A DNA stretch of 18,305 nucleotides from DATLXU01 sp035575515 (GCA_035575515.1 DATLXU010000036.1:1-18305); one strand, 5' to 3'; shown: positions 1 to 6,462, numbered from the stretch's first letter. Numbers and translations: made by a program. Notes: generated from the letters alone by a model not told the origin.

Positions 1-1248
1 CCTCGATTGATGAATCTCGTTCGATGTTTGATCACTGGCGCTGCTCCTGCTCTTGTCCAATGCATCAACCCATCTTTCAGCCTTGCGGACCACAATCAGG
101 TCATTGCCTTTCTCAATCAACCCGCTGCTGACGGTCCCGCCTTCGGCTTTGACCTGCTCATAGTTGGGGATGTGGCTGCGGATGCCTTTTCAGATAGTTG
201 ATCAGCTTGCGCGCCGCTTCTTTCTTCCACCCTTTGCGCGGATTGTGTTTGCTGATATAGCTCACCGCTTCGCCTGCCTTCGCCGCTTTCCAGATGCTTG
301 GTCAGCGCTTCTCGATGTTTCGCTTTCGCCGGGTTATTCTTATAGGCTTGGCCCGTGCGATGGCTGATCTTCTTCCTGGCGTGATACAGATCCAGCCGCG
401 TCTTGGCATAGGGAAAGACCATCTCTTGCAAACTCCAAATCCCTTCCGCCCCGTCGCCAATAAATTCGATCTCCTCTGTGCAATCCAGTCCGCGACGAAA
501 CGCTTCCTCGGTCACTAGGGGCGCAAAAGCTTTCCATTGTTCAACTTCCGATGCGACAAAGCTGGCGTCGAGGACTTGCGGCGCGCGCCTCACTGACGGG
601 CGCAACATTGGAGAAGAAGCAGCCGACTTTCATCTCCAGCCACTGATCTTGCTGTCGGCCTCGGATGAGCACACCATCACAGCCAGCGACACCCGGCGGC
701 TCATCAAGCGGCGCTTGCGGCAAGGCTTCTTGCTTCACGCGCTCATCATCGGTGACTAGCTCGACGGTCTTGGCCGACACCTCAACGCCAAACAGGAAAT
801 CTAAAAACGCCGAGGCGACCGCATACGACCAACTGGCCCCACAAAGCGCCACGACCAGGGCCAGACGCGGCGTCATCTTGCGCCCGATCAGACCGAGTGG
901 CGAATCGGCTATGGTCGAGTAGCGGTGGCAAGCGGGACAAACATACTGGTGGCGTGAGAGAGTGATTTCTTTGCCAAAGACCGTCTTGAGATGAAGCGGC
1001 TGATCCGGTTTATGAAGTCGCAGTGGCTGATCGCAATCCGGGCAGCGCCGGGAGCCGTCTTTAACTTCAGAGTGAAGTTGCTCGATCCTGGCCGGGAAAA
1101 CAAACTCCTGCATCAACACACTCGCCAGTTGGTTGACCAAGACTTGGACGGCGACTTCAAGGTCGGAAGCGTCTTGGGATTGATAGTCTGCTGCTGGCAT
1201 AATCTGGAAGAGTTGTTCAGCAATTGGTTTAAGAACATTTAGCTCCAT
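1..1248 (-). pseudogene. ISKra4-like IS transposase, frameshifted, runs off left edge
   Basis: This is a DDE-type transposase remnant read in several frames. The first frame (1248 to about 590) starts at an ATG preceded by a good Shine-Dalgarno (TGGAGG, 6 bases upstream). It carries a zinc-ribbon (CPDCDQPL then CPACHRYS) and the segment DGVLIRG...WLEMKVG. The second frame (about 600 to 280) carries FIGDGAEGIW and LDLYHARKKI, the acidic and histidine-containing blocks typical of ISKra4-type transposases. A third frame (about 280 to 190) gives YISKHNP...KLINYLK. A fourth gives YEQVKAEGGTVSSGLIEKG and stays open to the window edge. A single -1 frameshift is sometimes programmed in IS elements, but three shifts indicate decay. 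The shift near 187-190 falls in a run of four A on the coding strand. The longer ORF beginning at 1389 is an artefact of read-through into flanking DNA. Family assignment comes from recognised motifs; ISLre2-like is the alternative. Terminal inverted repeats were not identified. Confidence 0.75.
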
Positions 1249-1336
1249 CGCCCGCCTCCAAAATTGGATTTGTTGAGATTTGGATAGGGTGATGGAGCTT
1301 TCTCCTTTTTTCAACCAGTAATCCTTACGTGCTTCG

Positions 1337-1360
1337 CAGCGGGCGATAGTGCTGGATGAA
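1337..1360. repeat. 24-bp direct repeat, outer copy (module A flank)
   Basis: The 24 bases are identical to 2355-2378, which lie inside the 3' part of the deoxyhypusine-synthase-like gene. Read on the minus strand they encode FIQHYRPL, as in that gene. The preceding Asp codon is also conserved through a synonymous change (GAT here, GAC in the gene). The reading frame then ends after three more codons (RST, stop). If the gene copy is allowed a 12-base gap, similarity continues for a few more bases. A chance 24-base match in 18 kb is very improbable. Confidence 0.9.
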
Positions 1361-1407
1361 ATCAGCTTCGACTGATAAGATGGAGGCAATTCAAAGGGAG
1401 CAACGTT

Positions 1408-1824
1408 ATGGGGGCGACAGAATTAAAACTACGATTGCCGGGCCGGTTGTACAAACGGCTTGAGCAAACAGCGCGGCTTGCTCAGTGCAACACGGAAGAC
1501 GTAGTCGTGTCAGCCTTAGAAGCATCTCTCCCTCTGCTGCCGGATAAGATTTCTCCTGCATTGGCAAAAGACATAGCTCGCCTCAGCTTGCTTGATGACG
1601 AAGCTCTACGCGCCATTGCCAACGCCTGCCTGCCGCCGAAGCGCCAGCGCCGGTTCACGACTCTGCTCAGAAAGGAGCAGGAAAACAGCTTAAGTTCCGC
1701 CGAACAAAAAGAGTGGGAGTCTCTTAAGAAGGAATACCTGCGCGTCTCTCAGAATAAGGCGAAGGCTCAATTCATCCTCGAACAGCGAAGAAAGGCGCGG
1801 GCGCGCGAGGGAGCGAGCGAGTGA
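1408..1824 (+). CDS. Ribbon-helix-helix-like partner of HNH nuclease (module A)
   Basis: The 138-residue protein has an N-terminal stretch (about residues 4-42, beginning ELKLRLPGRLYKRLEQ and ending VVVSALEASLP) that resembles a CopG/Arc-type ribbon-helix-helix DNA-binding fold: a short beta strand followed by two helices. The rest is charged and helical. Residues from about 88 (QRRFTTLL...LSSAEQKEWESLKKEY) match the same region of the module B partner at 6881-7300 in spacing and pattern. A strong Shine-Dalgarno (AAGGGAG) lies 7 bases before the ATG. The stop overlaps the GTG start of the HNH gene, so the two are probably translationally coupled. Function is unknown. An antitoxin or repressor that controls or binds the nuclease is a reasonable inference, not a demonstrated role. 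Confidence 0.75.
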   Translation: MGATELKLRLPGRLYKRLEQTARLAQCNTEDVVVSALEASLPLLPDKISPALAKDIARLSLLDDEALRAIANACLPPKRQRRFTTLLRKEQENSLSSAEQKEWESLKKEYLRVSQNKAKAQFILEQRRKARAREGASE

Positions 1825-2249
1825 GTTCCGTACCCGACGCTCTACGGCGAGCGTTGCGCGTCGAATCTAGAGAACCGCGCTGCGCTTACTGCCAGAGTCC
1901 CGAAAAGTTGCTCGGCATCCCTCTGGAGGCAAATCACATCATCCCGGAAGCTGAAGGCGGCAGGACAGAGTTAGCCAATCTCTGCTTGTGCTGTCGCGCT
2001 TGCAATGGCTACAAGTGGAAGCGCGCAACGGGTCGCGACCCAAAAACGAATCGAATTGTTCGCCTTTTTCACCCGCGCAAACAGAAATGGTCGAAGCATT
2101 TCGCCTGGAGCGACGATGGGACAATAATCGTGGGCCTTACTGCAATCGGGCGGGCAACTGTTGATGCGCTGCAAATGAATAATGAGTTGATAACGAGCCT
2201 TCGCCGCCTGTGGGTGATTTTAGATTTGCACCCGCCGAAAGACTCATAG
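1821..2249 (+). CDS. HNH endonuclease (module A)
   Basis: A small (142 residue) HNH-family nuclease. Visible motifs are a CxxC at 21-24, the core ANHIIPEAEGG at 37-47 with the catalytic-type His39, and NLCLCCRACN ending at Asn62, followed by a lysine. The two cysteine pairs would form the structural zinc site. The C-terminal half (VRLFHPRKQKW..HF.W..., IGRATVDALQMNN, LRRLW) is shared with the HNH protein at 6463-6873, so the two are paralogues over their whole length. The start is GTG, overlapping the upstream gene by 4 bases, with GGGAG about 10 bases upstream. The stop codon overlaps the end of the convergent minus-strand gene by 6 bases. Proteins of this type cut DNA, but the target of this one (homing site, phage DNA or host DNA) cannot be read from sequence. 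Confidence 0.9.
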   Translation: MSSVPDALRRALRVESREPRCAYCQSPEKLLGIPLEANHIIPEAEGGRTELANLCLCCRACNGYKWKRATGRDPKTNRIVRLFHPRKQKWSKHFAWSDDGTIIVGLTAIGRATVDALQMNNELITSLRRLWVILDLHPPKDS

Positions 2250-3194
2250 CTCCGCGAGGATTGCGGCGGCCAGAAGCGGAATCATAATTTCGTGATGGCC
2301 GATGAAGGAAAACCCTCGCCCGCTTCGGGCCACGGGTCTTCGCACAACGTTCGTCAGCGGGCGATAGTGCTGGATGAAGTCGAAATTCGCGGTCGTGAAG
2401 TTTTCGAGCTTGAATCCGAGATTGCGAACTACGGTCACCGTCTTCAGGAAAACTTCCGGCAGCACGACCGCAGAGCCAAGATTAAAATAGACTCCACCTT
2501 CGTCAAGCCCGCGCACGATTGCGCAGAGCAATCGGAAGTCGTGCAAAGTCGTCTGACCAATCGCCGCGCCGTCTGCGCTCCTGTGAAGGTGAACGATGTC
2601 CGTCCCAATCGCAACGTGAACCGTCACGGGAACGCTCGCTTCGTAAGCTGCATGAAGCAGCGAACGATCAGCGTGCGCGGGCTTCATCTCATAAAGCGCG
2701 CGGCCAATCGCCTCGCCCATGCCGATTGAATCATTGGCTCCTGCTCTAACAGCTTCATTGATTATGCGCCCGGTCTCTTCGGCCATGCCGAAAGCGCCTT
2801 GTCCGAGCGTAGCGTCAACGTCTTCGGAGGTCGCGCCAACAAGCGCAATCTCGAAATCGTGAATCATCGCCGAGCCGTTCATCGCAAACGCCGTGGCGTA
2901 GCCGCGCCGCATCAGGTCAATCAGAACGGGCGCGAGTCCCGTTTTGATGACGTGGCCGCCGAGTCCCACGATGATTGCCCGTTCGCGTTGTTTTGCTTCT
3001 CTAATCAATCGAGCAAGCTCGCTGAGGTCGCGTGCGGCGAGTATGTTCGGCAGGCTGTTGAGGAAATCTTTCAGCGAGGCGTTGGCTTCAATCGGCGCGG
3101 CAAAATCTTCAGCCGTGACTTTGCTTGGTCGCTCGGCGAGCGGATAGGTCGCGATGCCAGAGATATCAAGCGGCTCGGTTTTGTAGCGTGACAT
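2244..3194 (-). CDS. Deoxyhypusine synthase-like conserved protein
   Basis: The 316-residue protein has a Rossmann-like pattern: AIIVGLGGHVIKTGLAP near residue 75, then NGSAMIHDFEIALVGATSEDVD, VTVHVAIGTDIVHLH, and a C-terminal GHHEIMIPLLAAA. It resembles bacterial proteins placed in the deoxyhypusine-synthase fold family. These are NAD-binding proteins, and in bacteria lacking eIF5A they are not expected to make hypusine. The actual reaction is unknown. It lies 52 bases downstream of gmhA on the same strand, so the two probably form an operon, which hints at sugar-phosphate or envelope metabolism. The 3' end overlaps the convergent HNH gene. Codons for FIQHYRPL form one copy of the 24-bp repeat (2355-2378), but the gene continues 36 codons past it and looks intact. 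The ATG at 3194 has no clear Shine-Dalgarno. Confidence 0.55.
   Translation of the reverse strand: MSRYKTEPLDISGIATYPLAERPSKVTAEDFAAPIEANASLKDFLNSLPNILAARDLSELARLIREAKQRERAIIVGLGGHVIKTGLAPVLIDLMRRGYATAFAMNGSAMIHDFEIALVGATSEDVDATLGQGAFGMAEETGRIINEAVRAGANDSIGMGEAIGRALYEMKPAHADRSLLHAAYEASVPVTVHVAIGTDIVHLHRSADGAAIGQTTLHDFRLLCAIVRGLDEGGVYFNLGSAVVLPEVFLKTVTVVRNLGFKLENFTTANFDFIQHYRPLTNVVRRPVARSGRGFSFIGHHEIMIPLLAAAILAEL
2355..2378. repeat. 24-bp direct repeat, in-gene copy
   Basis: This is the copy inside the deoxyhypusine-synthase-like gene, identical to 1337-1360. It is probably the original, because it sits in frame in a conserved-looking part of the protein (DFIQHYRPLTNVV). Confidence 0.9.
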
Positions 3195-3210
3195 CGTTTA
3201 GCAACCGCTC

Positions 3211-3276
3211 ACTAAGGACACGAAGAACGCTAAGATAAAACCATTCTTATTCTTTCGTGCTCTTCGTGCTCTTAAG
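3211..3276. repeat. Imperfect inverted repeat of CACGAAG motifs at the gmhA end
   Basis: The left arm (3211-3234) holds CTAAGGACACGAAGAACGC. The right arm (3251-3275) is its approximate reverse complement and contains a tandem CTTCGTGCT. The right arm is inside gmhA, where it encodes the odd tail STKSTKE. The arms could fold into a hairpin between gmhA and the next gene. It could be a weak terminator, an attenuator or a dispersed repeat; function is not determined. Confidence 0.55.
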
Positions 3277-3849
3277 GGATTCATAAAAGAGTTCGTCTTC
3301 GATCATCTCGCACAGGATGTGCCCGATGGTTATATGTGTCTCTTGAATGCGCTGAGTTGACTGAGACGCAACAATTAAAGCAACATCAACTAGGGCAGCA
3401 AGCTCGCCGCCCGTTCGGCCCGTGAGCGCGACTGTTTTCAATCCAAGCTCACGCGCGGCTCGCACAGCGCGCAAGACATTGGGCGAATTGCCGCTCGTCG
3501 AGATTGCAATAGCGCAATCACCTGCTCGGCCAAGCGCGCGAAGCTGTCGGTCGAACAGATCATCGAACGACGTATCGTTTCCAACCGACGTGAGAATCGA
3601 AGTGTCTGTCGTGAGCGCGATGGCGGCAATCGGCGGGCGGTCGTAATTGAGGCGATTTACGAGTTCTGCGGCGATGTGCTGCGCGTCTGCGGCGGAGCCT
3701 CCGTTGCCGAATATCAAAACCTTGCCGCCCGCCTTGATTGAATTGATAAGGAGATCAGCCGCGCGGGCAACATCACCGGCGTGCGAATCGAAAAACGCGC
3801 GCTTCGCTTCGATGCTCTCGCGGGCGATTTGCTTTATGCGTTCTATCAT
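3247..3849 (-). CDS. gmhA: Phosphoheptose isomerase GmhA
   Basis: This SIS-domain enzyme converts sedoheptulose 7-phosphate to D-glycero-D-manno-heptose 7-phosphate, the first step to the ADP-heptose used in LPS inner core. The 200-residue protein matches the family length. The phosphosugar loop FGNGGSAADAQHIAAE is at 48-62, with the Glu and His expected at the active site. STSGNSPNV is at 118-125, TGRTGGEL near 143, and ETHITIGHILCE at 170-181 carries the C-terminal catalytic His. The start was set at the ATG before IERIKQIA; upstream codons open only from a TTG and run into the promoter. The last residues (STKSTKE) come from a short tandem DNA repeat and are probably not functional. A promoter-like element ends only 11 bases before the start codon. 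The downstream deoxyhypusine-synthase-like gene is probably cotranscribed. Confidence 0.93.
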   Translation of the reverse strand: MIERIKQIARESIEAKRAFFDSHAGDVARAADLLINSIKAGGKVLIFGNGGSAADAQHIAAELVNRLNYDRPPIAAIALTTDTSILTSVGNDTSFDDLFDRQLRALGRAGDCAIAISTSGNSPNVLRAVRAARELGLKTVALTGRTGGELAALVDVALIVASQSTQRIQETHITIGHILCEMIEDELFYESLKSTKSTKE

Positions 3850-3860
3850 CACATCCGTGT

Positions 3861-3889
3861 AGTCTATTGGGTGAATTGGGAAAAGACAA
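3861..3889 (-). promoter_or_regulatory. Promoter-like element upstream of gmhA
   Basis: On the minus strand, TTGTCT (3884-3889) and TAGACT (3861-3866) are separated by 17 bases, a sigma-70-type arrangement with 4 of 6 matches in each box. Almost the same sequence (27 of 31 bases over 3860-3890) precedes the PLD gene at 4520-4550. The -10 box ends 11 bases before the gmhA ATG, so the transcript would be nearly leaderless. This fits the lack of a Shine-Dalgarno. Confidence 0.55.
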
Positions 3890-3965
3890 GCAGGCTGATA
3901 TATTCTGGAAAGCAACCTTCACAAGCCTATCGAATCGAAAACCATTCGAGCGTAATGCGGCTGTT

Positions 3966-4505
3966 TCACTTCGCGGGTTTGTAGATTTCTGAGTGCTTGC
4001 GATGTTTCTGATAGTTTTTGGCGTAAATCTCCGCCCACTTCTCATCTCTTATTATTATGGTATTCTCCGCGTTTCGCTCATCAGCGCCTCGGCTGAAGTT
4101 CAACGATCCCGTGACAAGAATCTGCGAGTCAATGATTATCACCTTGTTGTGAGCGATTGCGTGGTTGTTATCAGTAAACGTGTCCACTCCTTCTTTGTTC
4201 AAGTTCCTGATCTGGGAATACTTCTCATCAGCCCGCTCGCCGTCAATTATAACTTCGACCTGAACGCCGCGTTTGCGAGCTTTTATGAGAGCCTTCGCGA
4301 TTGGAGATGATGTCAGGCTGTAAGCCTGCACAAAGATCGTTTTTTGCGCCTGATCAATCTCCTGACGAATCTTGCTGGCGCAATGGCCTTCAGGTGAAAA
4401 ACAGATTCTGAGTGTTATCGGCCCGTATGCATTCTGCTGAGGCACAGACGACGCTGGCTGCTGCGCATTCGGCCATAAAAGGAGTAATAGTATTACTGTA
4501 GTCAT
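3966..4505 (-). CDS. Secreted PLD-family nuclease, single HKD motif
   Basis: The 179-residue protein begins with a short hydrophobic signal-like stretch (residues 3-11). It has one phospholipase-D-type HxKxxxxD motif, HNKVIIID at 119-126, followed by GSLNFS at 133-138 and a downstream Asn/Glu cluster (ERNAENT). A single motif and this small size match the Nuc/EDTA-resistant endonuclease branch, which works as a dimer and cuts DNA without metal, rather than two-motif lipases. With the leader it probably acts in the periplasm or outside the cell. The ATG lacks a clear Shine-Dalgarno but lies 15 bases from a promoter-like element shared with gmhA. It is the gmhA-proximal member of a run of minus-strand accessory genes. 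A role in nutrient scavenging or in degrading incoming DNA is possible. Confidence 0.85.
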   Translation of the reverse strand: MTTVILLLLLWPNAQQPASSVPQQNAYGPITLRICFSPEGHCASKIRQEIDQAQKTIFVQAYSLTSSPIAKALIKARKRGVQVEVIIDGERADEKYSQIRNLNKEGVDTFTDNNHAIAHNKVIIIDSQILVTGSLNFSRGADERNAENTIIIRDEKWAEIYAKNYQKHRKHSEIYKPAK

Positions 4506-4520
4506 ACTGCTATCCGGCTT

Positions 4521-4549
4521 AGTCTATTGGCTCGATTTGGAAAAGACAA
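4521..4549 (-). promoter_or_regulatory. Promoter-like element upstream of the PLD gene
   Basis: TTGTCT (4544-4549) and TAGACT (4521-4526) lie 17 bases apart on the minus strand, near-identical to the element before gmhA. The differences (4 of 31 bases) fall only in the spacer, as expected if the boxes are constrained. Confidence 0.55.
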
Positions 4550-4586
4550 GGCGGGGTTGTAACGAATCATCCGACATTAATCGGAG

Positions 4587-5303
4587 TCACTTAATGGGCC
4601 AGCCGCCATGCTTATTTATCTTCGCGTCTATATCGGCCATCAGTTGAATCGTTTCAACGAGCGCGGAGATGATATGTTGATAATGAGTAAGGTCATCATA
4701 TGTAAGCTGGCGGCTACGGCGGTCTTTGAGCCACTTCTGGCAGACTTGATAGCCTCCGACGTGAAACGACCAGACTTCGGGCGATACGCCTTCAAAGTAT
4801 TGAGTCCTGTTAATCCATACGCGGCCTTCTTCGCCGTCGCGGCCCGGCTCGCTGTAGCGCGCCGCCTCAACTGTGTTGTCGCCCGCTGTCGGGTAGCGAG
4901 CGCTGAACGGAGCGTGTTTTTCCATCAAGTGCAGCGCGACGAGTTCTTTGCCGATGCGACAGAGCGCGCGAAACAACTCTTGATTTGATGTAAGCGGCAG
5001 GCGCGGGAAATCAATCTTCAGGAATTCGCTGTAACGGCTGCGGTAAGCGGGCGAGTGAAAGACGGCGTACATATAATTGAAAACGTCTTCCGGCCCGAAT
5101 GTTTTTTCGAGGTCGCCCTTGCCGTCTTCGATGAAATCCATCTTCAACTGCTCGGCAAAGTAGCCGATGAAGTTCGGCGCGAGATTCGGGCGGCGACCTT
5201 CGGGCGCGTCGGTTGATTGGTTGTTATCGAACAGGTTTGTTTTTGATGTTGGGTAAAGATAAAGAGGAAAGAGATATGTTCGCTCGCGGCTTGCTAAAGA
5301 CAA
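4587..5303 (-). pseudogene. C-terminal remnant of a type ISP restriction-modification enzyme
   Basis: The residues TYLFPLYLYP, RRPNLAPNFI, FGPEDVFNYMYAVFHSPAYR and LKIDFPRLPLTS are characteristic of the C-terminal specificity part of type ISP single-chain restriction-modification proteins. Full-length members have well over a thousand residues, with an N-terminal nuclease, a helicase-like ATPase and an N6-adenine methylase. Only about 235 residues remain here and no methylase motifs are present. The only in-frame start (5303) is a TTG with no ribosome binding site, so this is probably a dead fragment. The matching N-terminal piece lies upstream at 5357-5815, separated by a palindromic repeat. 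The missing middle was therefore lost by deletion, not simply split by a frameshift. Confidence 0.8.
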
Positions 5304-5356
5304 AGCACAATCATTGATTATTTTTCGAGTGCGGAGAGCATGTTGAAACTGATTGT

Positions 5357-5815
5357 TTACTCAGGAACCGATCTTAATTCTAAATTCTTCTTTGGCCGCG
5401 CAAGCGGCCTCAAGAAGGTAGCCAGATGTGAAACATCTGGATTAATTGGAGCAACCCCGCCGCGTTGGAGACGCGGCAGATTCTGGCGGAACTCGAGATA
5501 ATCTGTCAGGATGAGATTGCCGAGACTTTCAAGATAGCGCGCCATCTGCGCGCCGCGCTCGATGCGGTCGAGCGGTTCATTTACGTCTTTGGCTTCAATG
5601 TATCCGAGCGGAGTCTCGCCGCGCGTGATGATAAAATCGGGCGCACCGCATTTAACGCACTTCGGTTCATTAGTCGCAGTGATGCCGTCGCCCAGAGATT
5701 CGATTAGTGATTTGAGCGCGGGGCGATGCGTGTGCTCGGTAGCGTTGCCCGCCTGAAGAGCCTTTTCTATTTGCTTCAGGTATTCAGCCCGGTGATTTGA
5801 CGCAGATGAGACCAT
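5357..5815 (-). pseudogene. N-terminal remnant of a type ISP restriction-modification enzyme
   Basis: Residues 1 to about 113 match the start of type ISP enzymes: ALKSLIESLGDGITATNEP, CGAPDFIITRGETPLGYIEAK and SLGNLILTDYLEF. This is the Mrr-like nuclease region (the D...E-K pattern is visible at PDFIITRG...GYIEAK). The ATG at 5815 is the family's usual start, with GGAG 6 bases upstream. After LEFRQN the protein becomes unrelated (PRLQRGGVAPINPDV onward) because the reading frame runs through a palindromic repeat and then stops. The product, if made, would be a nuclease domain without helicase, methylase or target recognition, and is likely inactive. It follows the toxin gene by about 40 bases on the same strand. 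Confidence 0.8.
5394..5477. repeat. Three-hairpin palindromic repeat at the ISP deletion junction
   Basis: Three perfect hairpins follow each other: GGCCGC/GCGGCC with GCAA loop (5394-5409), CCAGATGT/ACATCTGG with GAA loop (5422-5440), and GCCGCGT/ACGCGGC with a 5-base loop (5459-5477). The block sits exactly where the type ISP sequence stops. It looks like a REP- or MITE-type dispersed element, and the true boundaries may extend to about 5380-5490. Confidence 0.75.
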
Positions 5816-5854
5816 GTATTCTCCGCGTTGACCTTACTGGTTCGTATGGTAAGC

Positions 5855-6058
5855 TCAACGCGAGACTGGAAGTCGCCTGAGATGGAAGTCCGCGTCGAGG
5901 GTGACTATTATTCGCCCTTCATCCCGGCTATGTTCGATGATTGCGACATCCTCAGCAGTAGCAAGGCCGATCTCGCCAGTGTGAACGACATCAAACCCTG
6001 CGCTTCTCAGGATAACAGCGGCTGTGCGCGGCAGCCCTTGATCGAGTAGCAGCTTCAT
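5855..6058 (-). pseudogene. DUF5615 (PIN-like) toxin, C-terminally shortened
   Basis: MKLLLDQGLPRTAAVILRSA, then FDVVHTGEIGLATAEDVAII and RIIVTLDADFH, are the hallmark blocks of DUF5615, a compact PIN-like RNase fold. The conserved acidic residues (Asp6, Glu29, the LDADF aspartates) are present. The family normally has about 110 residues; this one ends at 67, right after LDADFH, where other members continue with another strand and helix. The start overlaps the upstream DUF433 stop by ATGA. The loss of the tail adjoins the type ISP remnant, so the truncation may be part of the same rearrangement. Whether the short form still cuts RNA is unknown; it may be inactive. Confidence 0.75.
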
Positions 6059-6288
6059 ACGGCTGTTGGCAACTCCATTACTTGATCTTCAAGATTTGCA
6101 GCAGCATAAGACAGTGCTTGCTCGATGTCCTCATCTTCAAGCTCAGGATACTCTCGTTTTAATTCTTCTTGATCAGGATAAGTTGCAAGAGCCTCAAGCA
6201 CGCGCTTCACTGTAATGCGCAGGTCGCGTATGCATGGCTGGCCGTTGAGCCGCGCCGGATTAATCGTTATTCGATCAAATCCTGTCAT
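6055..6288 (-). CDS. DUF433 antitoxin-like protein
   Basis: The 77-residue protein has the typical DUF433 blocks: DRITINPARLNGQPCIRDLRITV, then YPDQEELKREYPELEDEDIEQALSYAA. The fold is a small winged-helix type. It is paired by a 4-base overlap with a DUF5615 PIN-like toxin, a recurrent toxin-antitoxin arrangement in cyanobacteria, acidobacteria and others. The ATG has a clear Shine-Dalgarno (GGAG, 7 bases). A perfect TATAAT box sits 32 bases upstream, so this pair has its own promoter. It is likely autoregulated like other such pairs, although no operator was identified. As the toxin is shortened, the antitoxin may be a relic or may neutralise a related toxin elsewhere. Confidence 0.85.
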   Translation of the reverse strand: MTGFDRITINPARLNGQPCIRDLRITVKRVLEALATYPDQEELKREYPELEDEDIEQALSYAAANLEDQVMELPTAV

Positions 6289-6320
6289 AGTTATACTCCA
6301 CCTGGCTCTACGACTCGATG

Positions 6321-6326
6321 ATTATA
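6321..6326 (-). promoter_or_regulatory. -10 box (TATAAT) for the DUF433/DUF5615 pair
   Basis: A perfect TATAAT on the minus strand lies 32 bases before the DUF433 ATG. The -35 is poor: TTGCTT at a short 14-base spacing is the best candidate. Confidence 0.5.
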
Positions 6327-6380
6327 CACAGTTAGAGAACAAGCAAGCGAGAAAAGAGATCTGGCACAGCAATCTGCTAT

Positions 6381-6451
6381 GCAGACTTGCGCTGGCGGTG
6401 GCCGTTGAGGACTGCGCGGAGGGCCTGCCCCGTGTATGATCGCTTCACGCG
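6381..6451. repeat. 71-bp direct repeat, outer copy of the uvrA 3' end
   Basis: All 71 bases are identical to 7380-7450. On the minus strand they encode the last 24 residues of UvrA (RVKRSYTG...HRQRKSA). Just past the identity the frame stops (TAG at 6377-6379), exactly where intact uvrA has TGA. The final Ala codon differs only in its third base (GCA against GCT). Confidence 0.97.
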
Positions 6452-6462
6452 CGGCTTCATAT

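Larger units (their letters stand above)
1337..2378 (+). mobile_element. Candidate HNH module A with flanking 24-bp direct repeats
   Basis: The interval holds a ribbon-helix-helix-like gene and an HNH nuclease gene, overlapping by GTGA. It is bracketed by two 24-bp copies of a segment from the neighbouring minus-strand gene. The HNH stop codon overlaps the end of that gene, so the module is packed right against its 3' end. Its orientation is opposite to the host gene, unlike module B. The left boundary is uncertain because an IS remnant lies immediately beyond. Mobility is inferred from the repeats and from comparison with module B. No recombinase gene is present. Confidence 0.45.

Noticed and set aside
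1249..1389. Extended N-terminus of the transposase
   Set aside because: The ATG at 1248 has a strong Shine-Dalgarno and family-like start; the extra codons lie in flanking DNA including the 24-bp repeat.
2292..3191. Plus-strand ORFs over the deoxyhypusine-synthase-like gene
   Set aside because: Arginine-rich antisense shadows with no domain signature.
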